This document shows, piece by piece, positions 41,904 through 51,006 of a stretch of 64,000 nucleotides of DNA. The translations under genes and the position numbers were made by a program. Location: assembly GCF_002906155.1 (NCBI RefSeq), contig NZ_MUJK01000002.1:248001-312000 (forward strand), read 5' to 3'. The DNA comes from Pseudomonas laurylsulfativorans (GTDB lineage: Bacteria > Pseudomonadota > Gammaproteobacteria > Pseudomonadales > Pseudomonadaceae). Numbering within the stretch: the stretch's first letter is position 1; every line of letters begins with the position of its first letter. The notes under the pieces are model-generated. The model searched no databases. It had not been told where the DNA came from and was given only the letters and a program-made list of their open reading frames with translations.

Positions 41904-42844
41904 CTTCCCAACGCATCGCCGTGACCGTCGTCTCGGGCTTCCTCGGCGCCGGTAAAACCACGCTACTCAACCGCATGGTGCGCCGTGCCGAAGGCAGTCG
42001 GCTGGCGGTGATCGTCAACGACTTCGGCGAGCTGAACATCGATGCGGCGATCGTCTCGGAAGTCACCGACGCGGTGTACAGCCTGCAAAACGGCTGCATC
42101 TGCTGCACCGTGCAGGAAGACTTGCTGGCGCAGCTTGGCAGCCTGGCGCAGCTTGAACCAAGGTTGGAGCGCATCGTCATCGAGTGCAGCGGCGTGTCCG
42201 ACCCGCAGCGCATCGTGCAGACCCTGGCTTATCCACAGCTGCGCAGCCAGATGCAACTGGACATGGTCATCACCGTGGTCGATGCCACTCGCCATCTGCA
42301 ACTCGATGGCGAGTACGCGCGACTGGCCCGGGCGCAGGTGGCCGCCGCCGACTTGCTGCTGTTGAACAAGACCGATCTGGTCGACGAGGCGCAGTTGCAG
42401 GCATTGCGCGAGGCGTTGGGGCTCAGGACGCGAGTGCATGAAAGCGTGCAGGCGCAATTGCCGGATGCGCTGTGGCTCGATACCGACCTGGAGCTTGAGC
42501 CGCGCACAGTGAAACCGCTGACACGGGTGTCCGATGGCGATCACGGCGAGATGTTCAGCAGCTGGTTGTGGCAGAGCGACTCGGCGCTCGATGCTGAAGG
42601 TTTGCGTGGCTGGTTGCAGGCGTTGCCCAACGATGTGTTCCGGGTCAAAGGGCTGGTCAAGCTGGCGCAGGGCAGCAAGGCGCATTGGCTGCAACACGTC
42701 GGCACGCGCAGTCAGTTTCTGCCGGCCACGGATGAAGCGCAGGCGGTCACCACACGCCTGGTGTTTATCGCCCGCCGTGGATTCGATGGTTGGGAAGCGT
42801 TGGGGCAGGGGCTTGAGGCCTGCAGTGTGAAGGTGAGTGCATGA
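41900..42844 (+). CDS. COG0523 (CobW/YjiA) family GTPase, putative metallochaperone
   Basis: A 314-residue GTPase. P-loop GFLGAGKTTLL (residues 13-23), the metal-binding Cys66-x-Cys68-Cys69 (NGCICC) and the guanine-specificity NKTD (about 165-168) are all present, and a CobW C-terminal domain follows. COG0523 proteins deliver Zn or other metals to target enzymes. Both ends overlap neighbours by four bases, so its client is likely the amidohydrolase or the aldolase beside it. There is no Zur-type context. Confidence 0.9.
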   Translation: MTSQRIAVTVVSGFLGAGKTTLLNRMVRRAEGSRLAVIVNDFGELNIDAAIVSEVTDAVYSLQNGCICCTVQEDLLAQLGSLAQLEPRLERIVIECSGVSDPQRIVQTLAYPQLRSQMQLDMVITVVDATRHLQLDGEYARLARAQVAAADLLLLNKTDLVDEAQLQALREALGLRTRVHESVQAQLPDALWLDTDLELEPRTVKPLTRVSDGDHGEMFSSWLWQSDSALDAEGLRGWLQALPNDVFRVKGLVKLAQGSKAHWLQHVGTRSQFLPATDEAQAVTTRLVFIARRGFDGWEALGQGLEACSVKVSA

Positions 42845-43596
42845 ATCCGACCGAACAACGGTTGCGTGAAGAACTTGCCGCCTGCTATCGACTGGTTGCG
42901 CACTTTCGCATGACCGACCTGATCTTCACCCACATCTCGGTGCGCATTCTGGGGCCGGAGCATCACTTTCTGATCAACCCTTACGGGTTGATGTTCGATG
43001 AAATCACGGCGTCGAACCTGGTGAAGATCGACCTCGATGGCCACGCGGTCGAGCCGTCACCGTACCCGGTCAACCCGGCCGGTTTCGTGATCCACAGCGC
43101 CATCCACGGTGCCCGTGACGATGCGCAATGCGTGCTGCACACCCACACCAAATCCGGGTGCGCGGTGGCGGCGTTGAAGTGCGGGTTGTTGCCGGTGAAC
43201 CAGATCTCGATGGAGTTCTATGGCCGGGTCGCATACCACGACTATGAAGGCGTGGCGCTGGATTTGAGCGAGCAAGAGCGCCTCGTACAGGATATCGGCG
43301 ACAAGCCGGTGTTGATGCTGCGCAACCATGGTTTGCTGACCGTCGGCGAAACCGTAGGCCAGGCGTTCATGCGCATGTACTACCTGGAGAAGGCTTGCGA
43401 CATTCAGTTGGCGGCCATGGCTGCCGGTGAGTTGGTACTGCCATCAGACGAGGTTTGTGCGCATACCGAGCGGCAATTCAATGACCCGGGGCGACCGCTG
43501 GAAGAGGGTGAACTCGCTGACCCGGATGCCATGCAACTGGCTTGGGCGGCGTTGTTGCGGTTGCTGGAACGGGTGGCTCCGGAGTATCGCGACTGA
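42841..43596 (+). CDS. Class II aldolase/adducin family protein
   Basis: A 251-residue member of the zinc-dependent class II aldolase family. The zinc site is HTHTKSG (about 100-106) with a further His in LRNHGLLTVG (about 161-170). FTHISVRI near residue 29 is the family's N-terminal motif. It probably cleaves or decarboxylates a hydroxy acid or aldehyde made earlier in the pathway. Its ATG overlaps the GTPase stop. Last gene of the operon; a REP pair follows. Confidence 0.88.
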   Translation: MNPTEQRLREELAACYRLVAHFRMTDLIFTHISVRILGPEHHFLINPYGLMFDEITASNLVKIDLDGHAVEPSPYPVNPAGFVIHSAIHGARDDAQCVLHTHTKSGCAVAALKCGLLPVNQISMEFYGRVAYHDYEGVALDLSEQERLVQDIGDKPVLMLRNHGLLTVGETVGQAFMRMYYLEKACDIQLAAMAAGELVLPSDEVCAHTERQFNDPGRPLEEGELADPDAMQLAWAALLRLLERVAPEYRD

Positions 43597-43622
43597 TCTG
43601 AATCCTCGGTTGATTGTGCTGG

Positions 43623-43706
43623 CCTCATCGCTGGCAAGCCAGCTCCTACAGGGGATGTGTGGCAACGCAGAACAATTGTAGGAGCGGGCTTGCCCGCGAT
43701 GGCGGC
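43623..43706. repeat. REPIN of mixed REP units
   Basis: CGCTGGCAAGCCAGCTCCTA and GTAGGAGCGGGCTTGCCCGC: the two arms belong to different REP subtypes. Confidence 0.8.
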
Positions 43707-43708
43707 CT

Positions 43709-45229
43709 TCAGGCCTGCCGCGGGGTATTCAGGTTCATCGACCGCACTGCCAACGCAGTCGCCGTTTCCTCATCGATCGGCAACGAAAAACGAAACGTCG
43801 CCCCACGCCCCGGCACATCGATCAACTGAATCTCGCGCCCGTGCAATTGCAGGATGCGATGCACGATCCGCAGCCCCAACCCGCCATCACGCCGTGCGCC
43901 GCCGATATTGAACGGGCGCAGGAACAGGCCTTCGCGCAGTTCCGGGGCAATGCCGGGGCCAGTATCGCTGACCGTGACTTCGATGAATGACCCTTGTGGA
44001 CACAGGCCCAGTTCGACCTCGCCACCGGCCGGGGTATGGCGCAGGGCATTGTCGAACAGATTGGTCAGCACCCGCTCGATCAACCCCAGATCTGCGCAGG
44101 CCGCCGAGGCATTCGGCGCGAACGTGGCCTTGAGTTCGACTCTGCGCGCTTCGGCCGTGAGTTCGAATTTCTGGAAGATGTCCTGGGCCAGGTCGGTCAG
44201 GGAAAAACGCTCCAGTACCGGTTGCACAAAGCCGTGTTCCAGCCGCACCAACTCCAGCAGCGACTGCGCCAGACCACCGACCTTGCGGCTCTGGTCCAGC
44301 GCGATGCCCAGATAGCGACGGCGGTCGGCGGGGGACAGCGTGGCGTCCTTGAGCGACAGGGTTTCCAGATAACCGTGTAGCGAGGCCAGCGGCGTGCGCA
44401 AGTCGTGGGAGATGTTCGCCACCAGTTCGCGGCGTTCCTGATCCTGGCGGGTCAACGAACGCCATTGTTCGCCCAGGCGTGCCTGCATCTGCCGGAACGT
44501 GGCATCGAGCACGGCGATTTCATCGTGGCTCGCGGTTTTTTCCACGGCGACAGGCAGGGCCGGTGTGACTGGAACGCCGTCGATGTCGAACTGGCTGACC
44601 GTTTCGGTCAAACGGCGCAATGGCCGGGTGATCAGGGCAAACGCGGTGAGACCGGCAATCAGGCACAGCAGTGCCACCAGGCCGATGGACAACAGCGCTG
44701 TGTTGAGCGCCGCGCTGGTCGCGCCGCGTTCGGCCAGGCGGTCGTGATCCTCACCGAGCAACACCACGTAGAGATAACCGGCCGGCTTGCCGTCAACCTT
44801 CAGCGGCGCGGCGCTGAACACCTTGCGCGCATCGACGCTGCGCGGGTCGTCGCCGAGAATCGGCAGGGCATCACCCCGCAGCAGGCGCTGGATCGGCGTC
44901 AGGTCGATCCGTTCGCGACGGATGCGGCCCTCGGGCGCGGCGCTGCCGACAATCTTGCCTTCGGCGTTGAGCAGGTACACCTCGACGCTCGGGTTGACCT
45001 GCATCAGTTTGCTGAACAGATCGCGCACGGCGTTGGGCATCAGGCCCTCGGTGTCCATCAACACCGTGTCATTGGCGATGTGCTGCGCCAGGTCCCGGGA
45101 CAAGCCTTGCACCACTTCCTGCTCATGCATCTGGTTGGAGCGCACCTGCATCCACGCCGAGGTGCCGCAGCACACCAGCAGCAGCACGGCGAACACCAGG
45201 GACAGGCGTTGCGTCAGGGTCAGCCTCAT
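43709..45229 (-). CDS. HAMP-containing sensor histidine kinase
   Basis: A 506-residue inner-membrane kinase. Two membrane helices (about 8-27 and 178-200) enclose a periplasmic sensor of about 150 residues. A HAMP segment follows, then the H-box ANISHDLRTPLASLHG with His275, the N-box LTNLFDNALRHTP and the G-box DTGPGIAPE and GGLGLRIV. It forms an operon with the response regulator; its ATG overlaps that gene's stop. It is divergent from exported methionine sulfoxide reductases, so the signal may be periplasmic oxidation. Confidence 0.93.
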   Translation of the reverse strand: MRLTLTQRLSLVFAVLLLVCCGTSAWMQVRSNQMHEQEVVQGLSRDLAQHIANDTVLMDTEGLMPNAVRDLFSKLMQVNPSVEVYLLNAEGKIVGSAAPEGRIRRERIDLTPIQRLLRGDALPILGDDPRSVDARKVFSAAPLKVDGKPAGYLYVVLLGEDHDRLAERGATSAALNTALLSIGLVALLCLIAGLTAFALITRPLRRLTETVSQFDIDGVPVTPALPVAVEKTASHDEIAVLDATFRQMQARLGEQWRSLTRQDQERRELVANISHDLRTPLASLHGYLETLSLKDATLSPADRRRYLGIALDQSRKVGGLAQSLLELVRLEHGFVQPVLERFSLTDLAQDIFQKFELTAEARRVELKATFAPNASAACADLGLIERVLTNLFDNALRHTPAGGEVELGLCPQGSFIEVTVSDTGPGIAPELREGLFLRPFNIGGARRDGGLGLRIVHRILQLHGREIQLIDVPGRGATFRFSLPIDEETATALAVRSMNLNTPRQA

Positions 45230-45945
45230 GGCTGCGGCTCCTCACCGGTGGCGAATTTGTAGCCGCGCCCCCAGACCGTGAGGATGCGCACCGGTTGCGC
45301 CGGGTCGGCTTCGATCTTGGCGCGCAGGCGGTTTATGTGGGTGTTGACCGTGTGTTCGTAGCCTTCATGGCTATAGCCCCACACGGCGTTGAGCAGGTCC
45401 ATGCGCGAAAACACCTTGCCGGGCTGGCGGGCGAAGAAGTACAGCAAGTCGAACTCCCGGGGCGTGAGGTCCAGGCGTCGTCCGTCGAGGGCCACTTCGC
45501 GGGTGATCGGGTCGATGGCCAGGCCGTCAATGAGCAGGCTGCCGGCGTCCATCTTCAAGTTTCGCGCCATGGCATCGACCCGGCGCAGCAACGCCTTGAC
45601 CCGGGCCACCAGCTCAAGCATGGAAAAGGGCTTGGCCAGGTAGTCGTCGGCACCCAGTTCAAGGCCGAGAATCCGGTGCACTTCGCTGGAGCGCGCACTG
45701 GTGATGATGATCGGCGTGTAGCGCGCCATGGCGCGGGCGCGGCGGCAGATTTCCAGGCCGTCGACGCCGGGCAGCATCAGGTCGAGAACCAGCGCATCCC
45801 AGTTGCCTTGCTGCAGCAGGCGCATGCCTTCGTCGCCATCGGCGCTGTGCACCACCTCGAACTGCTCATCGCGAAGATGCAGGCAGATCAGGTCGGCGAT
45901 ATGCATATCGTCCTCGACCACGAGGACGCGTTTGGTCTGTTCCAT
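45226..45945 (-). CDS. OmpR-family response regulator
   Basis: A 239-residue regulator. The receiver domain has acidic EDD (11-13), phosphoacceptor Asp55 in LVLDLMLPG and Lys in LAKPFS, and the C-terminal OmpR winged HTH contains VWGYSHEGYEHTVNTHINR (about 195-213). The start is the ATG at 45945; a TTG three codons earlier is less likely. Partner of the overlapping histidine kinase. Its probable targets include the divergent msrB-msrA genes. Confidence 0.93.
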   Translation of the reverse strand: MEQTKRVLVVEDDMHIADLICLHLRDEQFEVVHSADGDEGMRLLQQGNWDALVLDLMLPGVDGLEICRRARAMARYTPIIITSARSSEVHRILGLELGADDYLAKPFSMLELVARVKALLRRVDAMARNLKMDAGSLLIDGLAIDPITREVALDGRRLDLTPREFDLLYFFARQPGKVFSRMDLLNAVWGYSHEGYEHTVNTHINRLRAKIEADPAQPVRILTVWGRGYKFATGEEPQP

Positions 45946-45979
45946 CCAGGTCAATCCTTCTGCACATTGTGCGTAGTGC

Positions 45980-46083
45980 CCCTGTAGGAGCGAGCTTGCT
46001 CGCGAAAAACCTGAGGACGCCGCGGGGCGTCAGGAATCCCGCGTCATCGTTGGCCTCCATCGCGAGCAAGCTCGCTCCTACAG
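45980..46083. repeat. REPIN (inverted REP pair)
   Basis: TGTAGGAGCGAGCTTGCTCG and CGAGCAAGCTCGCTCCTACA in opposite orientation between the two-component operon and msrB, with a GCGTCATCGTTGG spacer motif. Confidence 0.85.
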
Positions 46084-46217
46084 TAGTGGCATGCGCATTG
46101 TGCGGGTTTTTCGGCGCCCGAGTTATCACGAATTGTTTAACTTCCCGTGAGGATTTGGCGATCACCCAAAGCCTAGGCTGTGTTCCATGAAACACCCCTG
46201 GATTTTGGGAGACGAGC

Positions 46218-46736
46218 ATGTTTTCACGACGGCAATTTCTTCTAGCGAGCGGCGGGCTGGGCATGACGGCCCTGGCGATTGGCCTGTTGCCGAAGCTTTC
46301 CACAGGCACTGCATTGATCAGCGAGGCCAGCGCGGCCGAGGCGTTCGAAGTGACCCACAGCGACAGCGAATGGCACGCGATCCTGAGCGACGAGCAGTAC
46401 GACATCCTTCGCGAAGAGGGTACCGAACGGGCCTACAGCAGTCCGTTGAACAACGAGCACCGCGACGGCACTTTCGCCTGCGCCGGTTGCGACCTGCCGT
46501 TGTTTTCCTCGGCAACCAAGTTCGACAGCCGCACCGGCTGGCCGAGTTTCTGGGCGCCGCTGGACAAGGCCGTGGCCACTCGTCAGGACCGTGCGTTCGG
46601 CATGGTCCGCGAGGAAGTTCACTGCCGGCGCTGCGGCGGGCACCTGGGTCATGTTTTTGATGACGGTCCGAAACCCACCGGTCTGCGTTATTGCATGAAC
46701 GGCCTGGCGATGAAGTTCGAGCCCCGTACCGTCTGA
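46218..46736 (+). CDS. msrB: Peptide-methionine (R)-S-oxide reductase, exported
   Basis: A 172-residue enzyme with a twin-arginine signal (SRRQFLLASGGLG, residues 3-15; mature end near AEA at 40). The zinc cysteines are CAGC and CRRC, the substrate motif is TGWPSFW, and the catalytic Cys lies in RYCMN near the C-terminus. It reduces methionine-R-sulfoxide in periplasmic proteins. The Tat signal, with most MsrB proteins being cytosolic, marks it as an envelope repair form. Followed 42 bases later by msrA. Confidence 0.92.
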   Translation: MFSRRQFLLASGGLGMTALAIGLLPKLSTGTALISEASAAEAFEVTHSDSEWHAILSDEQYDILREEGTERAYSSPLNNEHRDGTFACAGCDLPLFSSATKFDSRTGWPSFWAPLDKAVATRQDRAFGMVREEVHCRRCGGHLGHVFDDGPKPTGLRYCMNGLAMKFEPRTV

Positions 46737-46778
46737 TTTTTGGCAGCCTGCCCCTTGGATTATTCAGGAGTTCCCTAC

Positions 46779-47486
46779 ATGAAAAACCTGCTCACCTGGC
46801 GCCGTTCGCTGTTGGCACTGGCCACCGTCGGCGTCATCGGCTCGTGCTCGGCGTTATCCTTCGGGGGGGCTGAAGAAGGCGTCGTTATTCCGCCGCCGTC
46901 ACTCGACGAAATCACCCAGGCCCACAGTGAAACCGCCGTCTTTGCCGGTGGCTGCTTCTGGGGCGTTCAGGGGGTGTTCCAGCACGTCAAAGGTGTGAAA
47001 AATGCAGTTTCCGGTTACGCCGGTGGCGCGGCCAACACGGCGCAGTACGAACGTGTCAGCAACGGTAATACTGGCCATGCGGAATCGGTCGAAGTGACTT
47101 TCGATCCGAGTCAGGTCAGTTACGGCACCTTGCTGCAAATCTATTTCTCGGTGGCGCACAACCCGACCGAGCTCAACCGCCAAGGACCGGACACCGGCAC
47201 TCAGTACCGTTCGGCTATATTCACCAAAAGCGCAGAGCAGCAAAAAATCGCGCAGGCCTACATCAACCAGCTCGACACAGCCCATGCTTTCGACAAACCG
47301 ATCGTGACCAAACTCGAATCCTTCAACGGTTTCTACCCGGCGGAGGAGGAGCATCAGGACTTCCTGACCGAGCATCCGACCTATCCGTACATCGTGATCA
47401 ATGACTTGCCGAAAGTGGCGCAATTGAAGCAGCTGTACCCGGATCGCTATCAGGAACAGCCGGTGCTGGTGAAGGCGGGGATGTAA
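46779..47486 (+). CDS. msrA: Peptide-methionine (S)-S-oxide reductase, exported
   Basis: A 235-residue enzyme with the catalytic motif GGCFWGV (Cys59) and the family segment TQYRSAIF (about 145-152). The N-terminal 23 residues form a signal with a lipobox-like VIGSC, so it may be a lipoprotein facing the periplasm. The start is placed at MKNLLTW with AGGAG 9 bases before it. It reduces methionine-S-sulfoxide and so complements the upstream MsrB. Confidence 0.93.
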   Translation: MKNLLTWRRSLLALATVGVIGSCSALSFGGAEEGVVIPPPSLDEITQAHSETAVFAGGCFWGVQGVFQHVKGVKNAVSGYAGGAANTAQYERVSNGNTGHAESVEVTFDPSQVSYGTLLQIYFSVAHNPTELNRQGPDTGTQYRSAIFTKSAEQQKIAQAYINQLDTAHAFDKPIVTKLESFNGFYPAEEEHQDFLTEHPTYPYIVINDLPKVAQLKQLYPDRYQEQPVLVKAGM

Positions 47487-47509
47487 ATGGCGATCAGAGA
47501 CGGCATGGC

Positions 47510-48427
47510 CTATTCGGCCGACGGGTGCTTGCCCCACCTCTGTACGGCGAATTCGACGAAACGGCGCAGTTTCGGCAAACGGTGGCGATCCTGGGCGTAG
47601 ACCAGGTGCATCGGCCGGCTGGGTGGGCAGTATTCAGGCATCAAGGCCAGTAGCTTGCCGTCCTTGAGGTCCTGCTCGACCAAGGCGTCGGGCATCATCA
47701 CGATGCCCATGCCGGCTCGTGCCGCTTGATGCAGTCCGGCCGAACTGTTGATCAGCATCGGCCCGCTGACCCCCACGCTGACTTCGCCATCGGGACCGGC
47801 CAGGCGCCATTCCTTTTGCACCGATTGCCAGTCATCCCCGGCCGGATAGGCAAAGGACAGGCAGTCGTGCTGACGCAGGTCCTCAGGTGTCTGCGGCGTG
47901 CCCCGGCGGACCAGATATTCGGGTGAGGCGCACATGGTCAGGGTGTAGTCGATCAGCGGGCGGGCGATCAGGTTGGAGGGCTCCAGCGCGCCGAGGCGAA
48001 ACGCCACATCCAGACCATTTTCCAGCAGATCCGGGCGGCGGTTGGTCAGTACCACGTCGAGTTTCACCCGCGGGTTTTGCAGGCTGAACTCACTCAGTGC
48101 CGGCGCCAGGCGCTCGGTGCCGAAGGTCAAGGGCGCGGTGATGCGCAAAATGCCGCTCGGTTCGTCGACAGCCTGTTCGGCCAGTCGCTCGGAATCGGCC
48201 ACCAACCCCAAGACTTCCAGGCAGCGCTGGTAGTACGCGGCCCCGAACTCGGTCAGCCGCTGGCGTCGCGTTGTGCGATTGAGCAGGCGCACACCCAGCC
48301 GTTGCTCCAGGGCCTTGAGGTGGTTGCCGACCATGGTCGTGGACATTTCGCACTGCAAGGCGGCGGCGGTCATGCTGCCGGTCTCCACCACTTTGACGTA
48401 GACGGTCATCGCCTGGAACAGATCCAT
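47510..48427 (-). CDS. LysR family transcriptional regulator
   Basis: A 305-residue LTTR. The N-terminal HTH begins FQAMTVYVKVVETGSMTAAA (about 4-23) and includes STTMVGNHLKALEQRLGVRL, and the ligand domain has CLSFAYPAGDDWQ. It is of the CrgA/PA-type group that often controls its divergent neighbour. Divergent from argD, whose start is about 100 bases away, but there is no proof that it controls it. The start is the ATG at 48427; a TTG two codons earlier is less likely. Confidence 0.9.
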   Translation of the reverse strand: MDLFQAMTVYVKVVETGSMTAAALQCEMSTTMVGNHLKALEQRLGVRLLNRTTRRQRLTEFGAAYYQRCLEVLGLVADSERLAEQAVDEPSGILRITAPLTFGTERLAPALSEFSLQNPRVKLDVVLTNRRPDLLENGLDVAFRLGALEPSNLIARPLIDYTLTMCASPEYLVRRGTPQTPEDLRQHDCLSFAYPAGDDWQSVQKEWRLAGPDGEVSVGVSGPMLINSSAGLHQAARAGMGIVMMPDALVEQDLKDGKLLALMPEYCPPSRPMHLVYAQDRHRLPKLRRFVEFAVQRWGKHPSAE

Positions 48428-48529
48428 TATCAAGCTCAGCTTTTAAATGATTGAAGTTTTACGGTGTTTATCCAGCTCTGGTGGCTAACCATACTGCAAA
48501 AACACCGACCCTTGCTGGAGCTTGATGTC

Positions 48530-49705
48530 ATGACCGCCGCCTGCCTGATGAGCACTTACCAACCCCTGGCCCTGAGCTTCAACAAGGGCCTGGGCACTCG
48601 CCTGTGGGATCAGGCCGGGCGCGAATACCTGGATGCGGTTGCCGGTGTGGCGGTGACCAACGTCGGCCACTCCCACCCGAAAATCGTTGCCGCGATTACT
48701 GAACAGGCCGGGTTGCTGCTGCACACGTCGAACCTCTACAGCATCGACTGGCAACAACAGCTGGCGCAGAAACTGACGCGGCTGGCGGGCATGGACCGGG
48801 CGTTTTTCAACAACTCCGGGGCCGAAGCCAACGAAACCGCACTGAAAATCGCCCGGCTGCATGGCTGGCACAAAGGCATCGAGCAGCCGCTGGTGGTGGT
48901 CATGGAGAACGCGTTCCATGGCCGCACCCTCGGCACCTTGTCCGCCAGCGATGGCCCGGCGGTGCGCCTGGGGTTCAACAAGCTGCCGGGGGATTTCGTC
49001 AAAGTGCCGTTCGGCGATCTCGACGCGCTGGACAAGGTGCAACAGGCCCACGGTTCGCGGATCGTGGCGATCCTGATGGAGCCGATCCAGGGCGAAAGCG
49101 GCGTGCAACTGGCACCACCGGGCTATCTCAAGGCCGTGCGCGAACTGTGCAACCGGCACTCGTGGCTATTGATGCTCGATGAAATCCAGACCGGCATCGG
49201 CCGTACCGGCCAGTGGTTCGCGTTCCAGCACGATGGCATCGTCCCGGACGTCATGACCCTGGCCAAAGGCCTGGGCAATGGCGTACCCATCGGCGCTTGC
49301 CTGGCCCGTGGCAAGGCGGCCGAACTGTTTACGCCAGGCAGCCACGGCAGCACCTTCGGCGGTAATCCGTTGGCCTGTCGGGTCGGATGCACCGTGCTGG
49401 ATATTGTTGAAGAACAGGGGCTACTGGAAAACGCCCGGCTTCAGGGCGCGCATCTGCTCGACAGACTGCACGCAGAGTTGGCAGGCAATCCGAACGTGTT
49501 GGTGATTCGTGGCAAGGGTTTGATGATCGGCATCGAGCTCAAGCAACCGATCCGCGACCTGAGCCTGATCGCCGCCCGGGATCATGGCTTGCTGATCAAC
49601 GTCACTCGGGGGAAAACCATTCGCCTGCTGCCGCCGTTGACCATTGATGAGCGGGAGGTGGAGATGATTGTCAGAGGGGTGAGTCGGGTGGTGAAAGCGA
49701 GCTGA
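48530..49705 (+). CDS. argD: Acetylornithine aminotransferase
   Basis: A 391-residue class III aminotransferase. It has [16 protein letters not shown] (about 100-115), the PLP-contact Asp in [14 protein letters not shown] and the PLP lysine in [13 protein letters not shown]. It converts N-acetylglutamate semialdehyde and glutamate to N-acetylornithine and 2-oxoglutarate in arginine synthesis. The sequence is close to ArgD of fluorescent pseudomonads as I know it; a catabolic AruC-type role is less likely on that ground. GGAG precedes the ATG by about 10 bases. Confidence 0.88.
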   Translation: MTAACLMSTYQPLALSFNKGLGTRLWDQAGREYLDAVAGVAVTNVGHSHPKIVAAITEQAGLLLHTSNLYSIDWQQQLAQKLTRLAGMDRAFFNNSGAEANETALKIARLHGWHKGIEQPLVVVMENAFHGRTLGTLSASDGPAVRLGFNKLPGDFVKVPFGDLDALDKVQQAHGSRIVAILMEPIQGESGVQLAPPGYLKAVRELCNRHSWLLMLDEIQTGIGRTGQWFAFQHDGIVPDVMTLAKGLGNGVPIGACLARGKAAELFTPGSHGSTFGGNPLACRVGCTVLDIVEEQGLLENARLQGAHLLDRLHAELAGNPNVLVIRGKGLMIGIELKQPIRDLSLIAARDHGLLINVTRGKTIRLLPPLTIDEREVEMIVRGVSRVVKAS

Positions 49706-49713
49706 GGCTCTGC

Positions 49714-49968
49714 TCAGTAATGGTATCTGCACATCACGACGCGTATTTCGCCGTCTTCCACGGCGTAGACCAGACGATGCTCCGCCGTAATCCGGCGTGA
49801 CCAGAATCCGCTCAAGTTATGCTTGAGCGGTTCGGGTTTTCCAAGGCCGTCGAAAGGCTCGCGCTGGATAGCTTTTATCAACAAGTTGATACGTTTGAGT
49901 CCTGCTTTATCGTTCTGCTGGAACCAGAGGTAATCTTCCCAGGCTTCAGGAGTGAACTCGATTTTCAT
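49714..49968 (-). CDS. yoeB: YoeB family toxin (mRNA interferase)
   Basis: An 84-residue RelE-fold ribosome-dependent RNase. All catalytic residues of E. coli YoeB are present at the same numbers: Glu46, Arg65, His83 and Tyr84 as the C-terminal pair. It cleaves mRNA in the ribosomal A site when freed from YefM. Its ATG overlaps the antitoxin stop by four bases. Length is the family's usual 84. Appears intact. Confidence 0.95.
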   Translation of the reverse strand: MKIEFTPEAWEDYLWFQQNDKAGLKRINLLIKAIQREPFDGLGKPEPLKHNLSGFWSRRITAEHRLVYAVEDGEIRVVMCRYHY

Positions 49969-50219
49969 TCTTCAATCAGTTGCCTGGTTTTGGATTTGCC
50001 CGCTCGCAGGTTACCGATTGATTTGATCAGGCGTTCAGCGTTGGCAGGGGAGCGCAGCAGATAGGCTGTCTCTTCGAGAGCGTTGTATTCGGCCAATGAC
50101 ATCATCACGACCGGCTCGCCTTTCTGACGGGTGACCAGTAGCGGGGCGCGATCTTCATTCACCCGGTCCATGGTTTGCGCCAGGTGTGCCCGAGCGTTGG
50201 TGTAGTTGATGGTTTCCAT
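49965..50219 (-). CDS. yefM: YefM family antitoxin
   Basis: An 84-residue Phd/YefM protein. The N-terminal DNA-binding fold begins METINYTNARAHLAQTMDRV and has the family motif KGEPVVMMSLAEYNALEET (about 37-55). The disordered C-terminus binds YoeB. GAGGA lies 7 bases before the ATG. It autorepresses through paired operators, which are visible just upstream. Confidence 0.95.
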   Translation of the reverse strand: METINYTNARAHLAQTMDRVNEDRAPLLVTRQKGEPVVMMSLAEYNALEETAYLLRSPANAERLIKSIGNLRAGKSKTRQLIEE

Positions 50220-50247
50220 GTGATTGTCCTCGCTTGATGCAGAGAAC

Positions 50248-50264
50248 GTACAGAAATGAGTACA
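50248..50264. promoter_or_regulatory. YefM-YoeB operator pair
   Basis: GTACA at 50248-50252 and again at 50260-50264, 12 bases apart. E. coli YefM binds two TGTACA-core palindromes with the same 12-base spacing. Confidence 0.6.
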
Positions 50265-50428
50265 TGTTGGCAAGGCGATACCTACGAGTGGTTGTTAGGT
50301 GAACAGTGCATCCACGCTTGTATCGAGTATCGCCGAATGTTCCTCAGGGCGTTTCCGTGAAAGATGTAATCCCGTTCTGAGCTACATGACATCCATAAGG
50401 GGTTATGTCCGACCACCGCTTCGAAAAC

Positions 50429-50941
50429 TTACGAGTGATGAACCAGCGCCGCGGTTTCCTCCCGACCCACCAACCGGATTTTCGTACCGAAAAACCCTTC
50501 AAACAACCGCCGATGCGCAGCAAATCCACTTGAGTCATCACGGGTGCGATAGCTGCCCGCCCACTCCAACAATGCCACCAACCGTTCATCATCCTGTGTT
50601 TCCCGCCGCCGAATGTTGGCAACGCACTCATCGTCATCGACACACAGCCAGATCAACGCCGTGGCGCGGTGGAGGATTTCGCTGGCGATCCAGCCGTAAA
50701 CCCCTTCGATCACCCAGCGCTCCTCATCGGCTGCGATTCGCGCCATGGCCAATGCCTGTGAGCGGGGGCGGGCGATGCTGTGCGGGTCCGACAGCCAATG
50801 GATAGAATCCAGATCGACCCATGGCACTTGCAGGTGGCCGGCCAGTCGTTCGGCCAGCCAGCTCTTGCCGGCCCCGGAATTGCCGATGATCAGGGTGCGG
50901 GTCAGGTCCAGTTCGTGTGTGCTGTGGAATTTCATCTTCAT
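50429..50941 (-). CDS. P-loop kinase-like protein (AAA/adenylate kinase-like)
   Basis: A 170-residue cytosolic protein with Walker A IIGNSGAGKSWLAERLA (about 18-34) followed by VDLDSIHW, the layout of FlaR/topology-modulation-like kinases. It has an RRRETQDDERL lid-like segment (about 110-120). Likely phosphorylates a small molecule; the substrate is unknown. It is divergent from the secreted protein at 51007 with a short shared promoter region. Confidence 0.8.
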   Translation of the reverse strand: MKMKFHSTHELDLTRTLIIGNSGAGKSWLAERLAGHLQVPWVDLDSIHWLSDPHSIARPRSQALAMARIAADEERWVIEGVYGWIASEILHRATALIWLCVDDDECVANIRRRETQDDERLVALLEWAGSYRTRDDSSGFAAHRRLFEGFFGTKIRLVGREETAALVHHS

Positions 50942-51006
50942 TCGCTGGAGTCCCGCCGGGTGAACCCGCAGAATCGATGCTCACTCAAGGGAAAGGAGCT
51001 CCATCA

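Noticed and set aside
48530..49705. ArgD as the catabolic AruC enzyme
   Set aside because: No aru genes are adjacent, and the sequence resembles the biosynthetic ArgD of fluorescent pseudomonads.
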